From assembly GCF_008831285.2 (NCBI RefSeq), contig NC_045139.1, positions 8,030,204 through 8,094,203 on the forward strand: DNA of 64,000 nucleotides, in the 5' to 3' direction. Positions 53,960 through 64,000 of this stretch are shown one piece after another; within the stretch, counting starts at the first letter, position 1; each line of letters starts with the position of its first letter. This DNA comes from Nymphaea colorata (Eukaryota > Streptophyta > Magnoliopsida > Nymphaeales > Nymphaeaceae). Below the pieces are notes generated by a model. It was not told the DNA's origin and searched no databases. It saw nothing but the letters and a program-made list of their open reading frames with translations. Made by a program: the position numbers and the translations under genes.

Positions 53960-56812
53960 CTAGCTCCTATTTTCTTCGTCGACACGCTTAACTACGTCCC
54001 CTCCCCACATCCTTATTCTATCTTCTGCAATTGAGGCCTGCACAAGGGAAGGCAACGAAACAATTACAATATTAAAGCAGAAACATGACTTTGAATCAGA
54101 AATCTAGTTCAAAGAAGCATATTGGTCGTTTCGCTAATGAAATGGTAACATATTGTTCCATGAACTTGCCCCAAAAATTAGAATAGATTCATGAAACATT
54201 AGTTGTAGTATTTTATAATCCTACGTGGAATGAAACGTTATCGTTCCATTAGCCGAATAATCCCTATGAAATCATTTGGTAATGAAAACAATAACATAAT
54301 AACTATAGTCACAAATAACATCTCAGAGTTTTAAACATTGAGATTTTTCTCGGGTATACTCCATACCCCCACGAGCTTAAAAAAATAAACAAAAAAAAAT
54401 ATGGCTAAATTTTAAATTTAAAAAAAAATAAAAATAGAAAAAAATAATAAGTGAAAAACTAATAACACAAACGTCAAAAGATAATTAAATTTGCAACAAA
54501 TAAAAAATACAAAATGAAAAAAAAACTGTTTGACATTAAAAAATTTAAAAAAAAAAGTGAAAAATAAACATGTTAAAAACACTTTTTTTGTTTTTAACGT
54601 TTTTTTCAAAAACGTGTTTTTTTTAGTTTTAAAATGTAATTTAATTTATCATATTTTTTTCCCGATTTTTGTGGATAACATGTTGTTGCATGCATCTGTC
54701 GAAGATGCATAATAGTATCTTCTTGATACGGCGGGAAGGCGCTAAAAATAGATAGAAGTTCAGAACAAAACTAAACTTACCTCTTTGTTCCAATTAGTTC
54801 TGTAAGTCATCCAGAATAGCATGAACGTCTGCAGCACCGTCCCCCCAAGCATTCCGTACCATATCCCCTGAACATAAACGAAATTTAATTTGTTAGGGAA
54901 TCAAAAAGTATATATGTGAGTATCAGATATATATGCCCTCAAACAATCTAATACTTAGGGGCTTACAATTCATGCTGTTTTATCTAGACCTCTTAATACT
55001 GTAGATCCATTCAAGCTTTCAAATCAACTTTATATATGTTTCTTGACCAAAGAAAAAACACAAAAGATTTCTTGAGCAATTTGAGCGGTTGATTTTTTAG
55101 ATCATTATAAGAAAAAGAAAAGGATTTAAAAGCTCGTCTCCACTGAACCCTACCCATCACATCTTCGTAATGGGACTTCCCAAGACAAAGAACCTACAAC
55201 ATTCCAAATAAAAATTGCACATACAAATACAAAAGATTGTATAAAGACTACATTGGAAATATTGTGTCTTGGATCAATTAAGTTCTTCAAAGATTTCCTA
55301 TGGACACATTAATATATATATATAGGGCAGAGACAATTACCACGACACCCATGTTTAGGACGTATCCGAGGATCAAGCCTAGTGGAATGCCAAAAATATA
55401 ATAGCATCCCACATTAACGTAAGCCACCGCAGCTTGCCAACCCGCTCCAATTGCCACACCTGTTGAAGCAACGAAAGCAAAATAATTTAATATCCTGATG
55501 TGTGTGTATATATATATATATAAAGAAATTGTGTTTCAATGACCAACATGAGGCAACAAAATAATTTAATCTTCTATGATATATATACATATACATATAT
55601 ATATAAATATATATAATTGAACCATGACTTTAATTTTTCAGAGTTACTCGACCATCTAATAATTTGTACCATTCAATAAAATGACGGATAATTGAAAAAT
55701 AAGGTAAAAAATGATAAACATTTTTGTCATCTAATATTAATTTAAATTTTTATTTTTTGTGAAAAGTATTGATTAGGTATATGTTGCATTCACAACCATA
55801 TGAGAAAATTGAGTGGCGACTAATTATTTAGCTATCTAATCAAAGCAGTCTTATTTAAGATAATGGATGGCTCAAAACAAATAAGAAATATAAGTATTTT
55901 TGTCATTTAGTATTAATTTACACCTTTTTTTTTTCTTTCTTGTCTTCAACATTCACTGTTTTATATATAGTGTCAGCGTTTTGATGCAAAAACCAAGAGT
56001 GGAAGGGCGTAGCTAACCCGAAAGGACGGGCTGGACGTTGTTGATGACGATGGAGATGGCGAGGAGAGGTGTGAGCTCCTTGACGAGCCGCTCGACCTGC
56101 GGGCTGCTGGTGAACGCCTTGGGGAAGTCGCTTCTCGTTATCATGAGCACCAGGGAAAGGAGGAGGCCGATGAGGAAGGAGGTGATGACGACGACGACGA
56201 CGGAGAACTTGGCCTTCCTCGGGTGGCCGGCGCCCAGCTCGTTCGACACCCTCACGCTGCACATCCCACCAACCACCCGCCTCTAGCAGTCAGTTCTCAA
56301 GATATTCAACAAACTAAAGATCCAGACTTCTGCAACTTCACTTTTAAAAATGTACTTAGGTTAAGTGGGCGATATTGTTCACATTTTCAAAGGTCAGAAG
56401 AACCTTGGACAGAGACTTTGCCCCCGCAATAATTGTATAAATGCTAACTACTAGACAGCCTGTTTTCCGCAGAAAGTTGTCCAGAAATGATCAGTTTGGA
56501 ACTTTTTGCAACCAAACAAAAAATTGTGACTACTGGACATCCCGTTTTCCGGAAAAAAATGTCCAAAAATGAGCAGGTAATAAAGTCCTCTGAAAGAAAG
56601 ACACTGCCGGTTATCGAAATTTTTCCCACCTTTGTAAAGTTCCTCCAGCAAATTTTTTTAAATATAATTTCCTACCAATGGCGCATTTTTTTCAATGTTT
56701 TGGCAGTTCTCTTATAATAAAGATCCTGAAAAATTTTCAAACCAAAACACCAATATTTTCTACTGCAATTCATGGCTCCAAATATATAATATATGCTTTA
56801 TCATCACTGCAT

Positions 56813-56897
<85 letters not shown>

Positions 56898-59800
56898 CCT
56901 GGTGGCTGCGTTGGACCCGATGGCAACCATGACTGCCCAACCTAAGATGTTCACGCTGCACGAATCATTAATAAGATAAAAGGTTACAACAAATACAGAG
57001 AGATAAAGAAGTTTATATATTTAAGCACAAGTTTCAGGATGTGAAGGGGCGGAAGCAACCCAAATTGTTCCTTCTACATGCAAATGTTTGATCACAAGCC
57101 ATATTATGAGCACACTACCCGAACGTCTCGGGCAACAAGTTGAACGTTAAATTTAGTTTGCCAAGAACACTAACGTACTGATGAGTGATGGAGAGTAAAA
57201 TTATCAACTTCACGTACCGGATCTGAGTTCAATCCATGCTCCGTCGGCGTTTGCCCCTAAATGGAGAGCTGGCATGGGCTCGGTCAAAGCAGATCTGCCT
57301 GAAAGCTGGTCAACTTTGCGAGCAAGCCCACCCGCCGTCTAGAGAACCATCAAATGTTCCGTCAAGCATTGACCATACAAACAAGATCTATTCGAGTTCG
57401 GACTCAAATTATACCAAATCCAAAACAGCAATCCAATTCTCTTCACCAAAACCAAATAATCAGATCAGATCTCAGATATAGAATCCAAAATCCGACCGCA
57501 GATACTTGGTCGGTAGGGTTGAACAATGGGTCCAGCTACTCGAGCTTGACTCGTTAAAGCTCGGCTAGTGAACGAGTTCGAGCCGAGTCATTTGCTTAAC
57601 GAGTCGAGCTCGAGTTCATAAGTCGACTCGTTCAAACAATTTAGTTGAGTTACTGAACATGTAACTGCCGAGTCGAGCTCGAGCCTTAATCAAGTTTGTC
57701 GAGCCTTAGTCAAGTCGATATATTAAAACTAGTTTACAATGCAAGTTTGTCGAGCTAATCGAGTCAAGCTCGAGCTCAACATGTAACAAAGAATATCAAT
57801 CCTATTCAAACGAATTTGTCGAGCCTTAATTGAGTAGATCTCGAGCTACTTTCGTTGAGCTATTCTCGAGCTCGAGCTGCTTCCGTTGAGCTATTCTCAA
57901 GCTCGAGCAGGTTTCATTAGTAGAACAAAGCTCGAGCCGAGGTTTCATTGATAGAACAAAGCTCGAGTTGATTGAACTCGAGCTCGGTGTTCACTTTATT
58001 GGTGGGTGTATGTGAACGGGCTGGAACAAAAAGGCAAACAAGCAGAACACGTCAGATTATAGGGGCCACCAGATATTCATTCGCACTCATTCATGAGGGA
58101 GACGACAAAATACCAAGTTGGAAGATTCTTCTGCTTAGCTTCGCCTTACAATTTTTCTATTGTCATGGCCATTTAATTTAACCGCACTTAGGTTGAGAGA
58201 CTTTGTCGCGACTAAGACGCAACCAGACTGCACTCAGGTTAAGAGACCTTATTGCGAAGCCATACGCAGCCAGACTTGTTATAGACCAACCTCTGTAACT
58301 TATAATTTCTTAACAAATGTTCAAGAACTTATAGAGAAGGAGGTTTGAAACACTTACCAAATAGAAAGAGCGTCGACAGAAATCTCCGGGTTTGTCAAGT
58401 AACCAGCGAAGAGAATCAACACCATGAAGTACCATATCTCCAAACTACAAGATAACAAAAAGAAATTAGAAACGAAGCTCAGTTACGGCCATGAGAAATA
58501 TTAACTAGTATGGTCCACTGACAATGAAACTTATACATTAGTCAATTCTTGGAGTAGACCCGACGGACGTCCAGTTCGGTCCACTTGTCTTGTCTTAATT
58601 ATTAGTTTAAATAAAACAAAGGGCCCATGTGCTCAGATCTTGCCTCTGTTCATAACTTTTAGCTGCCGGAGTCAGGTCAGCCAAAAGGAACTTAACATAT
58701 AAAATATTTCTCATGAAAATGAAATATTATACATCAAATATATGTTTTTAAGTTACCCATATAATATAGTTTAATTGAACTCACCATAACATGACAGCAG
58801 AGGCCAAAGAGAGTCTGACAAAACCCCACAGATTCTGAAACGCCATCCATGAGAAGCCGTTCCAAGCTCGGCCGCAGGTGCCGCTGAAGATGTAGACCAA
58901 CTGAGCGATGACGATGAACCACCACGAGGAATTGAGAACCACCGCAGCGCCGACCATGCCCCACCGGAGCTTTATCATCAGCAGCCAGCTGAAGAAGGTG
59001 TGGAGGACCAAAGCGATGACCGAGACGACGGCCATCGCCATCATCTTGCTCTGAGCTTGCAGGAACTTGGCGATGGGGAAGTTCATGGAGTAGGCGAAGA
59101 GCTGCGGAATCATCCAGAGGGCGAAGGTGCCCGCTGCCTCGGCTATGTGATTCGCCTGCCCGATGAGCTTCAGGAATGGGGTGGCGAAGATGTAGAAGAG
59201 GCAGAGAAGAAGGGCGGTGGTGTTGAGGATGACCCATGACCTCTGCATGTACACTCCGAGCATGTCCAGCTGCCCTGCTCCATATGCCTGCCCACACAGC
59301 GTCTCTAAGGCGCTTCCCATGCCTAGCTGCATATGCCCATCAGATCTCATGTTCAGAAACAACTAAAAGACTGCCACAATGATCAGTGGCACCATAAATT
59401 TTTCATTTAATTTGTAAATATTTGACTAAATTAAAGTTTGATTTTTCTTCCGACCAACATACCAACTATATAAGCAAAAAAAGAAACAGCAAGCAACCAG
59501 ATCTCCAATTAGTTTCCAAAGATACAGTCCCATTTTAGATTCTGATACATACATATATGAGAGAGAGAGAGAGAGAGAGAGTCCCATTTTGGATGCTCTT
59601 CTCTTTCTACATATCAACCTGATCAACTTTAACATGCCAGAGACAGAGAGGGAGAGAGTTCGGAAATCCTACAGACTTGCAAAACAAATTATATCTGCGC
59701 ATTTTGCAAGCCCTTTTTGTGTTTCCTCTTTATTATAGTCAAGCCGAAAAATGTCATGTCATTAAATACGACAGCCATTTAGGACGAAGTTTCCATCTCC

Positions 59801-60685
59801 CTCTAGCTGTCCCTGCGTCTGGTTGCGCCTTGTCTAATAATTAAATTTGATCTTTTCATCTTTCCCAGAAAAAACTGAAGAAGAATGAAAATCTGTCCCA
59901 CTACGTAGATAAGGTTAAGCATCAACAGTTTCTCAAGTTTCCCCTACACATTTACGTATCCCCAGAGCTTTGCTGATCAGAAACTTAAAAACACACACAT
60001 ACATAGATAGAGTTCTACCCACTTGGGGTTCCATTCACCATGTTCAGTTCCGATTAGAATGGTAAATACGATTAGGGACAAGAGATTATGAAATGAATTT
60101 AATAAGAAAATACATGAAAAGGGTGGCCATGGTAAGTAGAAACTTTAGAGGGTTAACCGTAATCAAGTTATAAACTTAAACTCAGAAATCTAATAGGCGA
60201 GAGTTATCGTGTTCCAATTTTTAACATGTTCAACTGCTTCGACAAATGAATAATCCTACCTATTCGAATGATTATCTTTCGGTCTTTTCCTTTTCGCTGA
60301 ACTCGTCTTTTAATCCTAAAAAATCTCATTTCCAACATAGATATAGATATAGATCATACAACAAGAGAGAGAAGGAAAGGAATTTTACCATGACCCCGAA
60401 GGAGAAACCGGCGATGACGGAGTTCTCAATGGAAATAGCGGCGAGTTCGAGGGTGCCCACGTGTCCGGCAAAGGCCTGAGTGATGGCGCCGAGGGAGTAC
60501 TGGCAGACGGAGGTGAAGATGGCTGGGCCGGCGAGGAACCAGAGCCTCTTGGACTCCCACCGGAACTCCTCCGCGAACCGCCTCATCCCATCGACGGGCT
60601 CGATGTCCCCTCCTTTGAACTCCTCCCTCTCCTTGCTGTTTCCTTCTCCCAGCAGCTGCTGCTTCAGGCCGTCGGAGTTCTCCAT
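53960..60685 (-). CDS. DTX29-like: MATE/DTX efflux carrier (DTX27/28/29-type), intact
   Basis: Eight exons: 60685-60389, 59326-58785, 58444-58358, 56955-56899, 56256-56018, 55459-55341, 54867-54781 and 54037-53960, all GT-AG, giving 501 residues. Exons 2-7 have exactly the sizes of the 11557-16342 gene. Signatures: [96 protein letters not shown] and [10 protein letters not shown] at the end. Twelve membrane helices are expected; such proteins export organic compounds against H+ or Na+ flow. Substrate and membrane are unknown. Exons 1, 2 and 5 are clearly more GC-rich than those of the other MATE copies, and protein differences are spread throughout, so this is an older paralogue. Intron 1 is about 1.06 kb, intron 3 about 1.4 kb. 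Introns begin normally, but intron 4 runs into a (CT)n-(TA)n tract. Confidence 0.93.
54117..54262. mobile_element. Small MITE-like inverted repeat in intron 7
   Basis: About 40 bp at the left (ATTGGTCGTTTCGCTAATGA...) matches the reverse complement of the right end (...ATCGTTCCATTAGCCGAATA) with several mismatches. Total about 145 bp, non-coding, in intron 7 of the MATE gene. Confidence 0.55.
54240..54545 (-). repeat. AT-rich dispersed repeat, inverted copy
   Basis: The reverse complement follows 52400-52640: GAGAAAAATCTC, AAAACTCTGAG, TGTTATTTGTGACTATA and the preceding A/T-only part. Lies in intron 7 of the MATE gene, about 1.6 kb from the opposite copy. Confidence 0.65.
56818..56896. repeat. 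(TA)n-(GA)n compound microsatellite at intron 4 donor
   Basis: About 58 bp of TA then about 20 bp of GA, ending 2 bp from the 5' splice site of intron 4 (donor at 56897-56898). On the gene's strand: GTTCTCTCTC..., then (TA)n. Confidence 0.95.
57530..57990. repeat. Degenerate GAGCTCGAG-type repeat in intron 3
   Basis: Words such as GAGCTCGAG, GAGTCGAGCTCGAG, CGAGCCTTAATCAAGT and CGTTGAGCTATTCTC recur irregularly over about 450 bp in intron 3 of the MATE gene. Many restriction-like palindromes, no fixed unit, no coding signal. Confidence 0.75.
59556..59582. repeat. (GA)n microsatellite in intron 1
   Basis: GA tract of about 25 bp in intron 1 of the MATE gene. Confidence 0.9.
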
Positions 60686-61134
60686 CTTTCCTTTCTACAG
60701 AGCTAAAGACACCAGCGGAAGCAGAGAGAGCGAGAGAGAAACAGAGGCGCACGGCAGACTTTTATGTTGGTCGACAGGGACGGAAGAGGGCAACGTCGTA
60801 ATTATCTTGGATGGCGGAACTTCTTCTAGATCCGGCGGCTGACGTTCTCCGGTGGCAGATGAAGGTGCAATGGCGGCCGTTCGATTCCGGATGAACGGTC
60901 AGTAAAGGCCACGGCTTTCTTGCACCAGTCTGCCTTGTCGTGTTGCTGAAAAAGACGGGGGTTTTAGTTTTTAGCTTAAAGTGAGCATCGAACTCTTGAC
61001 CTCCTCAAACGTGGATCTCACCAGTCCATGTGGCTTTCGAACGGCGCCATGCCGTGACGGAGCCTGCCATTCTTCTCAAACCACTCGGCCCGTTGGTCGG
61101 GACCAAGCAAAACATTTTTTTACGAATCATTAAT

Positions 61135-61220
61135 TTTATAATTAATAAATTTTCAATTATCATTAGTTATATAATTAATAAATTTTAAATTTATCATTAT
61201 TTATATAATTAATATTTTTT
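61135..61220. repeat. Short AT-rich tandem repeat
   Basis: About 35-bp units of TATAATTAATAAATTTT...ATTATCATTA repeat two to three times with small changes. Confidence 0.8.
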
Positions 61221-62261
61221 TAATTGATGTTGACGTAGTGATCTGAGTCTCGTATGACGGTTCCATGTAACTAAACACAGGTTTAACGAGATTCAACATG
61301 TAAATTCAAAGTGTGTACAAACAAGTTCCAAAAACATGTATGTCTCACGACGCTCTCGTCATTGGTTGATTGGAGCTCTGTTTTTAACTTAATCGGTCGC
61401 CAATTGGCAAAAAATATTATATTTTTAGGCAAAGTGAAAATATTATTTTAAAAAATAAAAAATAAAAACTTAAAAATTAAAAGTGAAGACTTTAAAAAAT
61501 ATTTAAAATCAATCGGCCAATATTCAATTCAAACTCAGCCATTTATGCATGAGTCGGGACTATTCCATCAAACATGTCAGACCATGTGGCTTTTGCTCAT
61601 CATTTAAGTAGCAACTCTTCGGATTCCCCATCGGTTCTGGTTCTTTATGAATTCCATTTTCTATATCATTCCTTTGTTTCTCTTGTTAACTTCGTTGTTT
61701 GCTGCTATGGTCATAACTTCCTTGACGATCTTGGAGGTTGAAGATGAGTAAGAAAAATAGGATAACTAGAGAATTTCGATTTGAACAACGGAAGCTGAGT
61801 TGTCTATTGGCCTTTCTTTTCATATGAACGCAAGAAAATTAATTAAGGCTTGTTGACCATATGTCATGTCTGATGTTTGTCGTATGTAACTACTTAGCTA
61901 AACATTCAAAATTTGTAACCAAAAAAATAGTTGCAACATGAGCATTAGCAAGTAACAACCATTTATGATGCAACAATTGTTTGAGGTTCCTTCAACAGCT
62001 TATGATATTTTCATCAAAAGATTTTTGTTCTTTAACCATGCATCTAGCAACATTTCTATATATGTATATATATAGAAAAGCTTGCTAGCAGCCGAACGGC
62101 TAAATATTTAAAAGTTGTAGCTAAATGCAACATAAATTGTGGCCTAAAAACACTGCAAACTGTCGCTATCCATAAATTGGTGCTAGTGTTTCCATTGTGT
62201 GGTGTTCTTAGTGATGGCTTACTCTCACAGCTGACTAATTTCAATTCTATACATTTAAATT

Positions 62262-62264
<3 letters not shown>

Positions 62265-62317
<53 letters not shown>
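62265..62317. repeat. (TA)n microsatellite
   Basis: Uninterrupted TA tract of about 52 bp, followed by CACACA and GAGAGA-like sequence. Confidence 0.95.
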
Positions 62318-62323
<6 letters not shown>

Positions 62324-62512
62324 AAGAGAGAAAGAGATAAGGGAGGTGGGAGGGACAATAACTGATTCACTTAGCCTTTATAATCTCACACTCAACATTC
62401 TTCAATACCATCAAAATAGCACCCTTCAATGTTTGAACTCAGGACGCGGTTATAACATGCTATCCGACCCAACCAGTTACACTATCCATCACTTGGTATA
62501 GAGACTTGGTAT

Positions 62513-62536
62513 AGAGAGAGAGAGAGAGAGAGAGAA
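62513..62536. repeat. (GA)n microsatellite
   Basis: GA tract of about 24 bp just after a short duplication of GACTTGGTATAGA. Confidence 0.9.
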
Positions 62537-64000
62537 ATTGGTATATGCTTAACCATTTGCATAAAAGACAAAAGCCAGACCCCTTAAATTTATGTTGAAA
62601 ATATTTCAAACAAAACTTGAACATCTTATTGTATTCATACGTATCAAGTTAGTATAACCATGTTCTACTAAAACTTGTTAAATTTGAAGGCACAATAGTA
62701 CATTAAAAAAAAACAGAAAGACACAGATACTTCACCTTCTAACAATTGTAAGCAAAAGTGAGATACTTTAATACATTAATTATTTTTTGGTAAAATATTT
62801 ATTTATTTTTCTTGCATTAATCATCTCGTATTTTTTTCCCTTCTTCCTAATGCAGACAAGCTAACCCTAGTGTCATTTAATACGCACTAGAACTGATTAA
62901 AAAATTTAAAAATAAAATAGAACGAAAAGGAGACCCCATAACTTTGTACAAAAGAGTCCTTTCTGATCCAAGCCACTCTAGTGGCATAAATTCCTCCCAT
63001 TTGAAGAAAATTCGTGTCGCTTTCGTCTGGTGCAAGGTGATTACAATAAATTTTAATATAAGCCAAAATATTATTTTTCTAAATTTTTATATAAGATAAA
63101 TAATGTTTTTAATTTACATATAAATTTTTAAAAACTAAGGGATGACCCATGGGGGCCCATATAGCTCCGCCCCTAGATACAACACCGTCTGACTCTGCCC
63201 CTAGATACAACACATGTTTGAAAGAGTTGAGTCAATCATTGACAGGTTTTCCTTTTCATTTTACAGTATTTTTTATTTTAATTTGTCAAAGGTAGTTCTG
63301 TTTTTTTTTTTTGGCAAAAAAAAAAAGTAACCTTGTAGTTTTTTCATTTTGTCCTTATTGACTGTACTCCAATGGACCATTAGATTGAGTTTTGCATTTA
63401 CGTGAAAACATGCACCAGGACCACCCAATGCCTTTTACCACATGCACCAGGGACCATACATGCCCCATCTGTTAGTGCCATGGGTACTAACGGTCTAACA
63501 AACAAAAGATTTCAATCAATCATCATTTAAAAATTAAATGTTGAATATGACATTGATTAATCAGTAACGTATGAAAAACAAATAAAATACAAAAAAATGT
63601 TTTTTTTTTCTAAGAAGCACTTCAAAAAGGAAGAGACCTGGTTAACCCAACCACAAATTGCATAGCATTTTTCTTCTTTCTATATTTACTTAGGAGAAAT
63701 TTCATTCGGTAAAAAACAGCCAAAAGTTATGCTACATCCTTGAACTCAACTCAGGTGTATAGCTGTATAGCACTTTGATTTAATTTAGAGTTGAAATTAT
63801 ACGCATTTCCCTCTCACTACCTGTCTTACTGGTAAAAGACAATCTCCTAAATTAACTTAAACCAATATCTAGTCAAGAAATATTTCTCTGTATATCCAAA
63901 ATTTTACTCGGAAAAGGCTATCGCTCTTTTAAGAAGCTGTGATGCTAAGACTGTAAAACATCTACCATGATTTTTGGTTTTTCAGACAATCAGGACATCG

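Larger units (their letters stand above)
60686..64000. other. Intergenic, no gene recognised
   Basis: 60686-60900 is the GC-rich 5' flank of the MATE gene. Beyond it is AT-rich DNA with microsatellites and decayed repeat pieces. The block at about 63050-63200 (TGACCCATGGGGGCCCATATAGCTCCGCCCC) looks like dispersed-repeat DNA. No coding frame has recognisable domains. Confidence 0.5.

Noticed and set aside
57236-57557. Two overlapping plus-strand frames of 67-81 residues
   Set aside because: They lie in intron 3 of the minus-strand MATE gene next to a degenerate GAGCTCGAG repeat and have no recognisable domain.

Overview
This is a nuclear window from a flowering plant. The evidence is many spliced genes with GT-AG introns, plant-type gene families (MATE/DTX efflux carriers, a TNO1-like trans-Golgi coiled-coil protein, a RING-type ubiquitin ligase), L1-type LINE remnants, MITE-like elements and very abundant (TA)n and (CT)n microsatellites. 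I cannot name the species from the sequence.

Layout. 1-10 kb: AT-rich intergenic DNA with microsatellites, L1 fragments, a ~1 kb repeat present twice in the same orientation, and one intronless RING gene (minus, 6403-7056). 10.6-33.9 kb: a large imperfect inverted duplication centred near 22.5 kb. Its left arm holds an intact eight-exon MATE gene (minus, 16342-11557) and a decayed MATE relic (minus, ~20.9-18.8 kb). Its right arm holds the mirror images: a broken MATE copy (plus, 23831-26523) and a nearly complete but inactivated MATE copy (plus, 28857-33002). The right arm also carries a ~1.1 kb insertion with a fragment of a cytosolic NAD-dependent glycerol-3-phosphate dehydrogenase gene that the left arm lacks. 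34.9-36.5 kb: a further rearranged MATE relic (minus). 37.5-40 kb: an inverted copy of the 21-22.4 kb segment and a recent 199-bp tandem duplication. 40.5-41.1 kb: a LINE reverse-transcriptase relic. 42.3-51.8 kb: a seven-exon gene (minus) for a 1986-residue coiled-coil protein with a C-terminal membrane anchor, recognised as a TNO1 homologue. 54.0-60.7 kb: a second intact eight-exon MATE gene (minus, 501 residues), more GC-rich and more diverged. 60.7-64 kb: intergenic DNA with microsatellites.

The biological theme is birth and death of a DTX27/28/29-type MATE cluster. Two copies look functional (11557-16342 and 53960-60685), one looks recently lost, and at least three are relics. All aligned copies keep the same exon sizes (exon 2 = 542, exon 3 = 87, exon 4 = 57, exon 5 = 239, exon 6 = 119, exon 7 = 87 bp when intact), which fixes the gene models. 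I found no unknown multi-gene system. The most notable items are the inverted MATE duplication, the gene-fragment insertion in only one arm, and a RING domain with an aspartate at the fifth metal-ligand position.
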